Shown here in pieces: positions 7,935 through 16,595 of a stretch of 42,075 bases of DNA (position 1 is the stretch's first letter; each line of letters begins with the position of its first letter). The DNA lies in the NCBI GenBank assembly GCA_903911135.1, contig CAIWCG010000129.1:1-42075 (forward strand). The letters run 5' to 3'. The position numbers were made by a program, and so were the translations under genes. The notes under the pieces are model-generated. The model did not search any database. It was not told the origin of the DNA and was given only the letters and a program-made list of their open reading frames with translations. Source of the stretch: an uncultured Bacteroidota bacterium. GTDB taxonomy: Bacteria; Bacteroidota; Bacteroidia; AKYH767-A; JABDAW01.

Positions 7935-9350
7935 ATGAATAAACTGCTACAAACGATTAAGTATTTAATAGTTGATTTATTTGCAGCTATCCTTGCTTGG
8001 ACATTATTTTATACTTATCGAAAAGTGTATATCGAATCATTTCATTTTTACGAATTAAAGCAGTTTATTCACGATCCAAAATTGGATTATGCAATCATAT
8101 TCGTTCCATTATTTTGGTTGATGTTGTATGTCATTACTGGCACCTATAACCACATCTATCGAAAATCAAGATTAAAGGAAATAGGTCAGACACTTTATAT
8201 ATCCTTAATAGGGGTTCTGATTATCTTTTTTACAGTATTATTGGATGATTCCGTTAAAACCTACAAAACGTATTATCACACATTTTTTGTTCTCCTAGGT
8301 TTACATTTCTGTTTAACAGCACTTTTCCGTTTAATTCTTTCAACTAATGCAGCGCATAAAATACAAAAAAGGGAAATTGGATTCAATACGATTTTGATTG
8401 GAAGTAATGTTAAGGCAATCAACCTCTACAATGAATTTGAATCCCAAAATGTTTCTCAAGGAAATATATTTGTTGGTTATGTCCATGTAGATGAACGAAA
8501 TGGGAGTAAATTAGAAAACAATCTTAAACATATTGGAAGTATTAACGAAATAGAGAAACTGATTGTAAAATATGAAATTGAAGAAGTTATAATTGCAATT
8601 GAATCTGCAGAACATGAAAGTTTGGGGAGAATTATTAATTTATTGGAAGACACAAATGTGATAATTAAGATTTTACCTGATATGTATGATATTTTATCTG
8701 GATCAGTAAAAATGAATGCTATTTTTGGAGCACCTTTAATTGAAATTTATCCAACATTAATGCCATCTTGGCAACAATTCATGAAACGGGCATTTGATAT
8801 TTTTTTTTCTTGTTTTGTTTTAACCTTTCTATCTCCAATCTTTTTGTTGACCGCAATAGGTGTTAGGATGTCATCAAAAGGACCAATATTTTACAGTCAT
8901 GAGCGGATTGGGCAGCATGGCAAGCCATTTACAATTTTCAAGTTTAGATCAATGTATGCAAATGCCGAGAATGGACAGCCTAAACTTTCAAGCAAAGATG
9001 ATTGTAGGATCACTCCATTTGGAAAATTCATGAGACAATTTCGTCTTGATGAAATACCACAATTTTATAATGTCTTAATAGGGGATATGTCTATTGTTGG
9101 TCCAAGACCGGAAAGACAATATTTTATTGACAAAATAATGATCACCGCTCCCCATTATCGTCATTTACATAAGGTTAGACCAGGAATTACATCTTGGGGA
9201 CAGGTTAAATATGGTTATGCTGAAAATGTAGAACAGATGATTGCACGCTTAAAATACGATATAATTTATATTGAGAATATGTCACTCGCTTTAGATTTTA
9301 AGATTCTCATTTATACAGTTAAAATAGTTTTGCAGGGCAGAGGGAAATAA
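7935..9350 (+). CDS. Polyprenyl glycosylphosphotransferase (sugar transferase)
   Basis: It transfers a sugar phosphate from a nucleotide sugar to undecaprenyl phosphate, the first step of building many surface polysaccharides. The 471-residue protein has the usual plan: about four N-terminal membrane helices, a central nucleotide-binding-like domain (about 145-270), and from about residue 284 the catalytic domain, beginning KRAFDIFFSCFVLTFLSPIF and followed by KGPIFYSHERIGQHGKPF, FKFRSM, LDEIPQFYNVLIGDMSIVGPRPE and VRPGITSWGQV. The gene is strongly AT-rich compared with the oxidoreductase upstream. It is 24 bp from the next gene. Confidence 0.95.
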   Translation: MNKLLQTIKYLIVDLFAAILAWTLFYTYRKVYIESFHFYELKQFIHDPKLDYAIIFVPLFWLMLYVITGTYNHIYRKSRLKEIGQTLYISLIGVLIIFFTVLLDDSVKTYKTYYHTFFVLLGLHFCLTALFRLILSTNAAHKIQKREIGFNTILIGSNVKAINLYNEFESQNVSQGNIFVGYVHVDERNGSKLENNLKHIGSINEIEKLIVKYEIEEVIIAIESAEHESLGRIINLLEDTNVIIKILPDMYDILSGSVKMNAIFGAPLIEIYPTLMPSWQQFMKRAFDIFFSCFVLTFLSPIFLLTAIGVRMSSKGPIFYSHERIGQHGKPFTIFKFRSMYANAENGQPKLSSKDDCRITPFGKFMRQFRLDEIPQFYNVLIGDMSIVGPRPERQYFIDKIMITAPHYRHLHKVRPGITSWGQVKYGYAENVEQMIARLKYDIIYIENMSLALDFKILIYTVKIVLQGRGK

Positions 9351-9374
9351 GTTAAAAAAATAATATAATTTAAA

Positions 9375-10265
9375 ATGAAAAAAATTGCAGTAATTGGATC
9401 TGGAACAATGGGTAATGGAATTGCTCATGTGTTTGCACAAAATGAATTTAACGTAGCATTAGTCGATGTATCAGAAATCGCATTGACTAAAGGCATGGCT
9501 TCAATACGAAAGAATCTTGAAAGAATGCAAGTCAAAGGAAATATAACCGCTGAAGTTATTGATAGTACTATTAGAAATATTAAAACTTATACCTCCATTG
9601 AAGATGGTGTAATTGATAGTGACCTAGTAATTGAAGCAGCTACTGAAAATATCACCGTTAAATTAGATATTTTTAGGCAATTAGATTCAAAATGTAGTTC
9701 CAATACTATTCTCGCTAGTAACACTTCTTCAATATCAATAACCCAAATTGCGTCTGTAACAAAACGACCAGAAAAGGTTATTGGTATGCATTTCATGAAT
9801 CCAGTACCCGTTATGAAATTAATCGAAATCATCAGAGGTTATTCAACGTCTGATGAAACAACAACTACCATAATTGAATTATCGAAAAAAATAAACAAAG
9901 TCCCAACAGAAGTCAATGACTATCCTGGATTTATTGCGAATAGAATATTAATGCCAATGATAAATGAAGCAATCATATCATTATATGAAGGAGTGGCTGG
10001 TGTTATTGAAATTGATACCGTAATGAAACTAGGCATGAATCATCCAATGGGACCGTTACAACTGGCGGATTTCATTGGGCTGGATGTTTGCTTATCAATT
10101 CTTAATGTATTATATAATGGTTTTGGTAATCCCAAATATTCTCCATGTCCACTTTTGGTGAATATGGTTCAATCTGGAAATTTAGGTGTAAAATCAGGAA
10201 AAGGATTTTATGAATATACTCCTGGAAGTAAGGATTTAAAGGTTTCTCCGAACTTTAATAAATAA
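9375..10265 (+). CDS. 3-hydroxybutyryl-CoA dehydrogenase
   Basis: This NAD-dependent enzyme interconverts acetoacetyl-CoA and 3-hydroxybutyryl-CoA. The 296-residue length fits the stand-alone enzyme. It shows the Rossmann motif VIGSGTMGNGIAHVFA near the N-terminus, the catalytic segment IGMHFMNPVPVMKLIEII with its His, the following NDYPGFIANRILMPMINEA, and a C-terminal helical domain (MGPLQLADFIGLDVCLSI). Its position between a sugar transferase and secreted/membrane proteins is unexpected for fatty-acid metabolism; it may only be a passenger in the operon, or act on a related substrate. It shares the AT-rich composition of its neighbours. Confidence 0.95.
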   Translation: MKKIAVIGSGTMGNGIAHVFAQNEFNVALVDVSEIALTKGMASIRKNLERMQVKGNITAEVIDSTIRNIKTYTSIEDGVIDSDLVIEAATENITVKLDIFRQLDSKCSSNTILASNTSSISITQIASVTKRPEKVIGMHFMNPVPVMKLIEIIRGYSTSDETTTTIIELSKKINKVPTEVNDYPGFIANRILMPMINEAIISLYEGVAGVIEIDTVMKLGMNHPMGPLQLADFIGLDVCLSILNVLYNGFGNPKYSPCPLLVNMVQSGNLGVKSGKGFYEYTPGSKDLKVSPNFNK

Positions 10266-10292
10266 TTTAACAATCTTGATTTATTTTAGATA

Positions 10293-10709
10293 ATGAATTA
10301 TAAAACTGCATATATTAAGTTTATTTTTGTTCCTATTTTAGTTATTGTCTCGACATATTCATATTCTCAAATCCATAATTTAAATTCTACAGAAAAACTA
10401 TTAGTAAAGAAATGGCTGGAGTATAAAACTCTATACGAAGGCGAGATGAATGAAATACCATTAGCTGATGCTTCCATTTTTACATTCAGTGCTGATTTCA
10501 AATGGAAAAAAGAAGTGTTTAATCCTACTGTCATTTTCAAAGGCTCCTGGAAAGTTGATCCTGCTAAAAATATCGTTTATATAAAATGGGAAGAGGCCAT
10601 TGACAACAATACTTATCAATACAAAATAAAGATTCTTAATGAAAAGGAACTTGTTATTGAGCCAATCAATGCAAATACTGAAACGGTATATTACAAGATT
10701 AAAGATTAA
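10293..10709 (+). CDS. Small secreted protein, lipocalin-like in shape
   Basis: A 138-residue protein with an N-terminal signal sequence (hydrophobic FIFVPILVIVSTYSYS, probable cleavage before QIHNL). The mature part of about 110 residues has alternating strands and a FTFSADFKWKKE...GSWKVDPAKNIVYIKW pattern often seen in lipocalin-like domains of the phylum. I cannot assign a family. It is 27 bp after the dehydrogenase and 9 bp before the membrane protein gene, so it is almost certainly in the same transcript. Confidence 0.75.
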   Translation: MNYKTAYIKFIFVPILVIVSTYSYSQIHNLNSTEKLLVKKWLEYKTLYEGEMNEIPLADASIFTFSADFKWKKEVFNPTVIFKGSWKVDPAKNIVYIKWEEAIDNNTYQYKIKILNEKELVIEPINANTETVYYKIKD

Positions 10710-10718
10710 GAATATAAA

Positions 10719-12104
10719 ATGGGCATATTAGATTTTATTCTTACTCCAATTTATATTTTTATAATCTTCTTTTTGTCCCGATTTTTAGTTAAAAACAATA
10801 TTGAAAAAAAGCCTTACTATAAATATTACTTAACCGGATTAACCATAAAAATCATTGGGGGGTTTGGTGTTTGTATTATCTATTTGTATTATTATGGTAG
10901 TGGAGATACCCTATTATATTTTCATAGCGATAAGGTTTTACTTAGATTGATGATGAAATATCCAGGAACATTCTATTCCATCATGACTGGACATTTGACC
11001 CCTGAAAATAGAGCGGCATTTGACGATGAAACCGGCTATCCTAACTACTGGTATGATCCACATACTTTTTATATCGTTAGGTTAACAACGTTTATCTGCT
11101 TATTAGGTATGAAGAGTTTCTTGACGACAACAATACTTCTTGCTTGGTTTTCCTTTTCAGGAATTTGGAGACTGTTTGTGATGTTCTGTGAAGAATTTCC
11201 ACACTTGGAAAAACAATTCGCCTATGCCATATTTTATATTCCTTCTGTAGCATTTTGGGGTTCTGGATTATTAAAGGATACCATAACACTTTCCGCAATT
11301 TGTTGGTTTTCATATAGCTTCTACAAGGCCTTCATCAAGCGGGAGAATTTCATCAAAAACTTTATTTATGTATTCATTTCAATGTATCTGATCTTATCCA
11401 TCAAATCATACATTTTATATTCCCTCTTGCCAGGAACATTCTTATGGTTGACCTATACCAATTTAGGAAACATAAACAACAAGATCATCCGATATATCGT
11501 AGCTCCGTTCCTTTTGTTCGGAGGCTCCATTTCCATCTTTCTGTTATTAAAGCAGTTGGGCAATGAAATGGGTAAATTCAATGTAAATGAAATCTTGGAA
11601 CGTGCCGTAATTACCCAACAGGACCTTATCAAAGATTACAATGGCGGAAACACCTTCGATATAGGTAAGTTTGATGCCAACATACCAAGCATGCTTGCCA
11701 AAGCGCCCATTGCCATCGTGTCAGGATTGTTCCGTCCATTCATATGGGAGGCAAACAACTTGGTCATGCTCATTTCATCATTAGAAAACATGGCCATGCT
11801 TATCTTTACCATCTTGACTTTGATTAAAATTCGAGTATTTAATTTCTTTGGGTTGCTACGAACCAACCCTATGCTTCTCTTCGTATTTTCTTTTGCCATC
11901 TGTTTCGCCTTTTCGGTAGGATTATCGACACCGAATTTCGGAAGTCTGGTAAGATATCGTATCCCGTCCATCCCTTTCTTCCTTATCAGTTTGATTTTGC
12001 TTCGACATTTTTATGTTGAGAAAAAGGAAAACATCAAGGCCGTTACCGAATTGGATATAGAGACGAGATTGGCCAACAAAAAGACCTTCAGGCTCATCAA
12101 ATAG
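10719..12104 (+). CDS. Multi-spanning membrane protein, possibly glycan-related
   Basis: A 461-residue protein with about ten to twelve predicted membrane helices and conserved-looking loop segments YYGSGDTLLYF (about 65-75), PENRAAFDDETGYPNYWYDPHTF and FWGSGLLKDTI. Overall shape and context resemble membrane glycosyltransferases or O-antigen/exopolysaccharide polymerases, but no diagnostic motif allows a firm name. It is the last gene of the plus-strand run. Composition changes inside the gene: the 5' part is extremely AT-rich (about 20% G+C around 10750) while the 3' part from about 11650 approaches 50%. It converges with the YigZ gene, 18 bp away. Confidence 0.75.
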   Translation: MGILDFILTPIYIFIIFFLSRFLVKNNIEKKPYYKYYLTGLTIKIIGGFGVCIIYLYYYGSGDTLLYFHSDKVLLRLMMKYPGTFYSIMTGHLTPENRAAFDDETGYPNYWYDPHTFYIVRLTTFICLLGMKSFLTTTILLAWFSFSGIWRLFVMFCEEFPHLEKQFAYAIFYIPSVAFWGSGLLKDTITLSAICWFSYSFYKAFIKRENFIKNFIYVFISMYLILSIKSYILYSLLPGTFLWLTYTNLGNINNKIIRYIVAPFLLFGGSISIFLLLKQLGNEMGKFNVNEILERAVITQQDLIKDYNGGNTFDIGKFDANIPSMLAKAPIAIVSGLFRPFIWEANNLVMLISSLENMAMLIFTILTLIKIRVFNFFGLLRTNPMLLFVFSFAICFAFSVGLSTPNFGSLVRYRIPSIPFFLISLILLRHFYVEKKENIKAVTELDIETRLANKKTFRLIK

Positions 12105-12122
12105 AATCTGAAACTTGGGTTC

Positions 12123-12725
12123 TTAAATGCTTGCAACCCTTATTCCATCCAGCTTTCGGAACAAGGCAACAGAGCGTTCTTCCATGCTCTTGCGGAGTTC
12201 GATGATCAGCACCGAGTTTTCTGAAGATTGCTGGCTGATGACCTGAATGTTCTCTTGCTTGATTATCCTCATCACATCGTTCAGCTGAATGTAGGAACAC
12301 GTGATTTCATATCTCACATCGATGGTTTTGGTAATGATTTCAGCGTTCGCAATTGCCTCGGCAGCAGCGGTTTTATAAGCCTTTATCAAGCCGCTTACAC
12401 CCAATAAGGTGCCGCCAAAATAACGAACCACCACTACCAAAACGTTCGTCAAGTCATTGCTCAAGATTTGTCCAAGTATAGGTTTGCCGGCAGTTCCGCT
12501 TGGTTCACCGTCGTCGTTGGAACGGAAAACGCTTTTGTCGGGCAGCAGACGAAAAGCATAGCAATGATGGCGTGCCGAATGATGTTCCTTCTTCAGTTTC
12601 GCCACCAAATCCTTCACTTCCGCCTCGCTTTTCACGGGGTAGGCATAGCCGATAAACTTGCTGCCCTTCTCCTTATACAGGCCTTCGCTGGGGATGGAAA
12701 TCGTCTTGAAAGTGTCGTCAAACAT
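12123..12725 (-). CDS. YigZ/IMPACT family protein (UPF0029)
   Basis: A 200-residue protein with the IMPACT N-terminal domain: EKGSKFIGYAYPV, the conserved HHSARHHCYAFRL segment and the signature DDGEPSGTAGKPIL, then VVVRYFGGTLLGVSGLIKAY. The C-terminal about 70 residues form the small ferredoxin-like domain usual in YigZ. Family members are linked to translation control in eukaryotes; the bacterial role is poorly defined. Structured element 3 lies upstream in the same orientation. Confidence 0.95.
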   Translation of the reverse strand: MFDDTFKTISIPSEGLYKEKGSKFIGYAYPVKSEAEVKDLVAKLKKEHHSARHHCYAFRLLPDKSVFRSNDDGEPSGTAGKPILGQILSNDLTNVLVVVVRYFGGTLLGVSGLIKAYKTAAAEAIANAEIITKTIDVRYEITCSYIQLNDVMRIIKQENIQVISQQSSENSVLIIELRKSMEERSVALFRKLDGIRVASI

Positions 12726-12821
12726 CGTAATCTCGGTCGTTTTTCTCTTGAATCGGGATTCAAAATAAAGAAAATCTTCATCAATGACCTGAAATTTTGT
12801 CTTGATTCCTTAAATTTTCTT

Positions 12822-13014
12822 TTGGAGCCTATGGTTTCTTCTCGTATCATGGCCAGTCCCGCTATCCGCTGTAGCCGCTGCATCCCCATTGCCGACACCA
12901 AGCAGCGGGCTGCCGCTACTATCGGGGCTATGCTTTGACGGCAGGTTACTTCGAAAGAACTTCCATCAAGTAACCTGTCTGCGGCGAAAAGGCTTTGCCT
13001 TTTCGCCGCAGACA
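12822..13014 (-). repeat. Structured interspersed element, copy 3 (long form)
   Basis: Minus-strand copy with its core at 12822-12956, co-oriented with the YigZ gene and ending 96 bp before its start. It keeps both 5' hairpins: an 18-bp perfect stem at 12976-13014 (TGTCTGCGGCGAAAAGGC and its complement, 3-nt loop) and a 10-bp stem CAGGTTACTT / AAGTAACCTG (12942-12951 with 12968-12977). Copy 1 has the same first hairpin, which shows that the long form is the fuller version of the element. Confidence 0.85.
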
Positions 13015-13044
13015 ATCTCCAAATGCCTAAGTAAGCGAACGTTT

Positions 13045-13070
13045 CCTTTCAGGTTTCTCATCCTGAAAGG
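13045..13070. other. Hairpin, 9-bp stem
   Basis: CCTTTCAGG (13045-13053) and CCTGAAAGG (13062-13070) form a perfect 9-bp stem with an 8-nt loop. It is one of a series of hairpins between element 3 and the convergent unknown gene. The role is unclear; no strong U-tract follows on either strand. Confidence 0.6.
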
Positions 13071-13092
13071 TATTGTAGAAAATTACATCAAA

Positions 13093-13118
13093 CCTGCCAG
13101 AATGTGAAACCTGGCAGG
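13093..13118. other. Hairpin, 8-bp stem
   Basis: CCTGCCAG (13093-13100) and CTGGCAGG (13111-13118) form a perfect 8-bp GC-rich stem with a 10-nt loop. It could be a second terminator for the minus-strand gene ending at 13184, or one more structured intergenic hairpin. Confidence 0.6.
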
Positions 13119-13129
13119 AGCTAAACCCA

Positions 13130-13163
13130 AAAGCCCCCGAATGAATCATCATTCGAGGGCTTT
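13130..13163 (-). terminator. Terminator of the unknown gene 13184-14173
   Basis: Arms beginning AAAGCCC (13130) and ending GGGCTTT (13163) pair over about 15 bp with one bulge or mismatch. It begins 20 bp past the stop codon. On the minus strand the stem is followed by TTTTGGGTTT. Good intrinsic terminator geometry, though the U-tract is interrupted. Confidence 0.7.
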
Positions 13164-13183
13164 CTGCTTATCATTTGTTAGCC

Positions 13184-14173
13184 TTATAGGGCATCATGAA
13201 TATCTATTCTCCATTTGCCGGGTTCGGTGAGGTGATTGACAAAACCATTGATGTTATGATTGTCCACCGCTCCTAATAATGGTGCCATTAAGGTTCGACT
13301 CGAGTGTGGTGGAACGATCATTTTCAAAGCCCCTGGGGCTCCACCAGGTGTAGCAGAACCATAAATCCACATTTCTACATCGCCAACATTATAGCATGTT
13401 ACCTCGGTACCATCATCCAAAATTATAGGTCCTGCGGTGCCTATTTCATACGGTGGAGTGCTGATGAAACCACCATCGGCTGGCATGTGAATATGATTCA
13501 CCGTTCGCACTCGATACAGCAAATTGAAATTGAAAAACCCTTCGGCAGCCGCCACATCGGTACTGTTGTTTATAGCCACGGCTCCGCTGTCCACTATCAG
13601 TTGCTGAACCACTGCTGTACGCTGATTTTTTATCAGGGTACGGATGATGTTCACCGATGCAAACTTGCCCGTTTGGCCACTTCGGTTATTATCCCAATCA
13701 GTCACAAAACCCAAACAGGTTGTTACAAACGGAGCGCCCACCACACCGGAATGCGTATCGGCAGCCAACCAAAAATTATGCATCATTTCGCGTCCCTCTA
13801 TACGCGAAATTCTATCGAAGGGAGTCAATCCATGAGGATAAAATTCAAGATAGGCCGAATGATCGCTGGCAAACATATATCGGATATGTGGCTCTTCGGC
13901 ATGGACAAAATCCGCAAAATCCTGAATGCCACCATCCAAAACCTCGGTATCGCCAACTTGCTGAACCAGCGTCGTTGATTTCGATGAAATGGCATTTTGA
14001 AACGACGTGATGAGCAAATCTAAGGCTGCAATATAAACGGTATAATGCCCCGTCAAGTTGGCCGCATTCATGCGGGCACGATGGTCTTTTATGAAATTTA
14101 AAAGACGATAATTAGTGATGATTACACTAACGTAGAAGTGGAACAGGAAAGAGATTGGATTTAATTTTCGCAT
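13184..14173 (-). CDS. Unknown protein with beta-rich C-terminus
   Basis: A 329-residue protein that I cannot place. The N-terminal third looks helical (HFYVSVIITNYRLLNFIKDHRARMNAANLTGHYTVYIAALDLLITSFQNA is one such region, in two parts), the middle holds EEPHIRYMFASDHSAYLEFYPHGLTPFDRI, and the C-terminal part looks beta-rich (GTEVTCYNVGDVEMWIYGSATPGG). There is no convincing signal peptide. The start is uncertain: Met1 or Met35 (MNAANLTGHY). A perfect 16-bp palindrome lies 26 bp upstream of Met1. A good terminator follows. Neighbours give no functional hint. Confidence 0.75.
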   Translation of the reverse strand: MRKLNPISFLFHFYVSVIITNYRLLNFIKDHRARMNAANLTGHYTVYIAALDLLITSFQNAISSKSTTLVQQVGDTEVLDGGIQDFADFVHAEEPHIRYMFASDHSAYLEFYPHGLTPFDRISRIEGREMMHNFWLAADTHSGVVGAPFVTTCLGFVTDWDNNRSGQTGKFASVNIIRTLIKNQRTAVVQQLIVDSGAVAINNSTDVAAAEGFFNFNLLYRVRTVNHIHMPADGGFISTPPYEIGTAGPIILDDGTEVTCYNVGDVEMWIYGSATPGGAPGALKMIVPPHSSRTLMAPLLGAVDNHNINGFVNHLTEPGKWRIDIHDAL

Positions 14174-14198
14174 TTGATTCTTTTTTTAAATTGTTTTT

Positions 14199-14214
14199 CC
14201 CCATACGTATGGGG
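14199..14214. promoter_or_regulatory. Perfect 16-bp palindrome, possible operator
   Basis: CCCCATACGTATGGGG is identical to its reverse complement and lies 26 bp upstream of the first possible start codon of the minus-strand gene, next to an A/T-rich tract. Its position fits an operator for that gene; no second copy was seen in the window. Confidence 0.5.
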
Positions 14215-14344
14215 CCACCGGATACGGAGTCAATTGAAAGGATTGGGGACAAGCCGAAGCCTGAAGCCGCCACATCCAAAGAACCAAATATCATGAATTT
14301 CATGCCGCAAAGATAGAAATTAAATTAACAGGATGATTTCGTCA

Positions 14345-14655
14345 TCAAATGCAATCGACAGGTTAAAAACCTTACAAATGCCCTCGTTGACTTCGAGAAT
14401 TGGGTTTGCAACGTTACAAATGACCTCGTTGAGTTCGAGAATTGGATTTGCAACGTTACAAATGACCTCGTTGAGTTCAAGAAATGGATTTGCAACGTTA
14501 CAAATGACCTCGTTGAGTTCGAGAAATGGATTTGCAACGTTACAAATCGACTTGAGATTCGCAACGAGGCGATATGTAACGTTGCAAACCCCCTCGTTGA
14601 ATCCAATGTGGTCGTATGCAAGATTTCGAGCCTCCTCGTTGAGCATCTTTAGGCT
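14345..14655. repeat. Tandem array C, 42-bp unit (2 x 21)
   Basis: The 42-bp unit contains the dyad TTTGC-AACGTT-ACAAA, centred at 14370.5 (as AACCTT), 14412.5, 14454.5, 14496.5, 14538.5 and 14580.5, and a second segment CCTCGTTGA at 14382, 14424, 14466, 14508, 14592 and 14634. The unit at about 14545-14590 is inverted as a whole (TGTAACGTTGCAAAC; CAACGAGG at 14562), yet its dyad stays in register. The array sits in the divergent gap between an unknown minus-strand gene and the kelch gene. No structured element adjoins it. Confidence 0.93.
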
Positions 14656-14849
14656 GTAAACCAGCTTTCGGATGCCCAAACAGAACCAAATCACCTCATA
14701 AGTTCGCTGCTATATATAGGCATCAAGAGAAATTATACCCCAAAACCTTGTTTTTCTCAATCCAGTTATCTATTTTTGTAGCTCGAAAAAATGAATGAAT
14801 CGATAAAATATTAAAAACTAAACTCTGAAATCTTAATCATTATAGACAG

Positions 14850-14875
14850 TTGACAATAAAAGTGTAGCAACTTTG
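14850..14875 (+). promoter_or_regulatory. Probable promoter of the kelch gene
   Basis: TTG at 14850-14852 and CAACTTTG at 14868-14875 (one mismatch to TAnnTTTG) are separated by 15 bp. They lie 28 bp before the chosen ATG at 14904 and support that start over the upstream TTG codon at 14883. Confidence 0.45.
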
Positions 14876-14903
14876 GCAAGATTTGATTAAGGTAAATAAA
14901 AGC

Positions 14904-16361
14904 ATGAAAAAATATCTGATAATAATTTATTCTCTTATTGCTTTTCATTTTTATGGACAGACGGCAGGGAGTTGGTATCAGAAAGCAGATTTTGGCGGGA
15001 ACCAAAGATATGGTGCTGTCGGATTCAGTATTGATGGAAAAGGTTATATTAGTAAAGGGAATGATGTTACTCAAAATGCTAGAAATGATTTTTGGGAATA
15101 TGATCCAATAACCAATACTTGGACACAGAAAGCAAATTTTGCTGGAACAATCAGAGCAAATGCTGTTAGTTTCGTTATTGGAACAAAAGGGTATGTTGGT
15201 ACTGGGGTAGGCGGTTTTCGAATAGACTTTTTTGAATATGACCCAAGTACTAATATATGGACACAAAAGGCGAATTTTGCTGGTGCAGGCAGATGGGGTG
15301 CTGTTGGGTTTGGCATAGATTCCTTTGGTTATGTAGGGACAGGATTTAAAAGTGCATCACCACATTATTTGAATGATTTCTGGAAATATAGCCCTGCTAC
15401 CAATACTTGGACACAACTTGCTAATTTTGGGGGCACTGCAAGGGAGCTTGCTGTAGGTTTTAGTATCGGTTCAAAGGGTTATATTGGCACAGGATACGGA
15501 AGCACTGGTTATAAAAATGATTTTTGGGAATACAACCCTGCAATAAATACCTGGACACAGAAAGCAAATTTTGGTGGCACAGCAAGATATGGGGCTGTTG
15601 GGTTTAGCATCGGTACCTTGGGATATGTTGGTACAGGTTATGATGGAACAGAACAAACTGATTTTTGGTTGTTTGACCCTGCCGCAAATGCATGGGCACA
15701 ATTAACTTCATTTTCAGGAGTTGCACGCGAAAGTGCAGTGGGTTTCAGTATTGACAACGAGGGTTACATAGGAACAGGTTGGAATCAAAATGCTTATTAT
15801 AATGACTTCTGGATGTACGAAACGGTTACAGCCCCACTCCCAATTGAGTTGTTGAATTTTAATGCATCACCAATGAAATCAACTGTCTTATGTAAATGGA
15901 CTACTGCCACAGAAATAAACAATGAATTTTTCACAGTTGAAAGAAGTAAAGATGGAAAAGTTTTTGAGGAATTAGGAAAAGTTAATGGTGCAGGCAATAG
16001 CAATTCACAATTAAATTATTCATTTATAGATAAACAACCATATTCTGGACTCTCATATTATCGTTTAAAACAAACAGATTTCAATGGTAAGTACACTTAT
16101 TTTAACATCGTATCTGTTTTATTTGGCTCTAAAAACGATTATGTAATTTATCCAAATCCAACAACATCATTATTAAATATCCATTCAAATAATGTCAGTT
16201 CAGAATTGACGATTTATGATGTTACTGGCAAGGAAGTTTATAACATTACAATAAGTGGAATTGATAATTTTATTGATGTTTCAAAATGGAGAAATGGTAT
16301 TTATTTTTACCAAATAAGTAACGATAATACAACCGAAAGAGGCAAGTTCATCAAGGAATAA
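14904..16361 (+). CDS. Kelch-repeat T9SS surface protein
   Basis: From ATG at 14904 the protein is 485 residues and begins with a signal peptide (MKKYLIIIYSLIAFHFYGQ). It then carries about six kelch-type repeats of roughly 50 residues, each with NDFWEYDP..TNTWTQKANFGG and a G(Y/F)VGTG turn; together they should form a beta-propeller. A linker domain beginning PIELLNFNASPMKS follows, and the C-terminus is a T9SS sorting domain (YPNPTTSLLNIHS ... GIYFYQIS ... GKFIKE). It is predicted to be exported through the outer membrane and anchored or released. A strong terminator follows. Confidence 0.93.
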   Translation: MKKYLIIIYSLIAFHFYGQTAGSWYQKADFGGNQRYGAVGFSIDGKGYISKGNDVTQNARNDFWEYDPITNTWTQKANFAGTIRANAVSFVIGTKGYVGTGVGGFRIDFFEYDPSTNIWTQKANFAGAGRWGAVGFGIDSFGYVGTGFKSASPHYLNDFWKYSPATNTWTQLANFGGTARELAVGFSIGSKGYIGTGYGSTGYKNDFWEYNPAINTWTQKANFGGTARYGAVGFSIGTLGYVGTGYDGTEQTDFWLFDPAANAWAQLTSFSGVARESAVGFSIDNEGYIGTGWNQNAYYNDFWMYETVTAPLPIELLNFNASPMKSTVLCKWTTATEINNEFFTVERSKDGKVFEELGKVNGAGNSNSQLNYSFIDKQPYSGLSYYRLKQTDFNGKYTYFNIVSVLFGSKNDYVIYPNPTTSLLNIHSNNVSSELTIYDVTGKEVYNITISGIDNFIDVSKWRNGIYFYQISNDNTTERGKFIKE

Positions 16362-16378
16362 AAAGCTAAGTGGTTATT

Positions 16379-16413
16379 AAAAAAGGCGGTACAGATAGTG
16401 CCGCCTTTTGTTT
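16379..16413 (+). terminator. Terminator of the kelch gene
   Basis: AAAAGGCGGTAC and GTGCCGCCTTTT pair over 12 bp with one G-U and a 5-nt loop, followed by TGTTTT. It lies about 20 bp past the stop codon and directly before element 4. Confidence 0.88.
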
Positions 16414-16421
16414 TAAAGCCA

Positions 16422-16556
16422 TTTCGAGGCAACCTGCCGTCAAAACCTAGCCCCGATAGTAGTGGCAGCCCGCTGCTTGGTGTCGGTATTGGGGATGCAG
16501 CGGCTACAGCGGATAGCGGGAAGCACCATGATACGAGAACCTACCATAGGCTTCAA
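16422..16556 (+). repeat. Structured interspersed element, copy 4
   Basis: Core copy with CCCCGATAG, CCGCTGC / GCAGCGG and GGATAGCGGGA. It is co-oriented with the methyltransferase gene and ends 86 bp before its start, upstream of that gene's promoter. Its 5' neighbour is the kelch terminator rather than a tandem array. Confidence 0.85.
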
Positions 16557-16595
16557 AAAATCATGAATCAGATATTATTTTGGAAGGACATGGGG

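Noticed and set aside
14320-14694. Three repetitive frames through array C
   Set aside because: Same artefact of a 42-bp period; no supporting start or homology.
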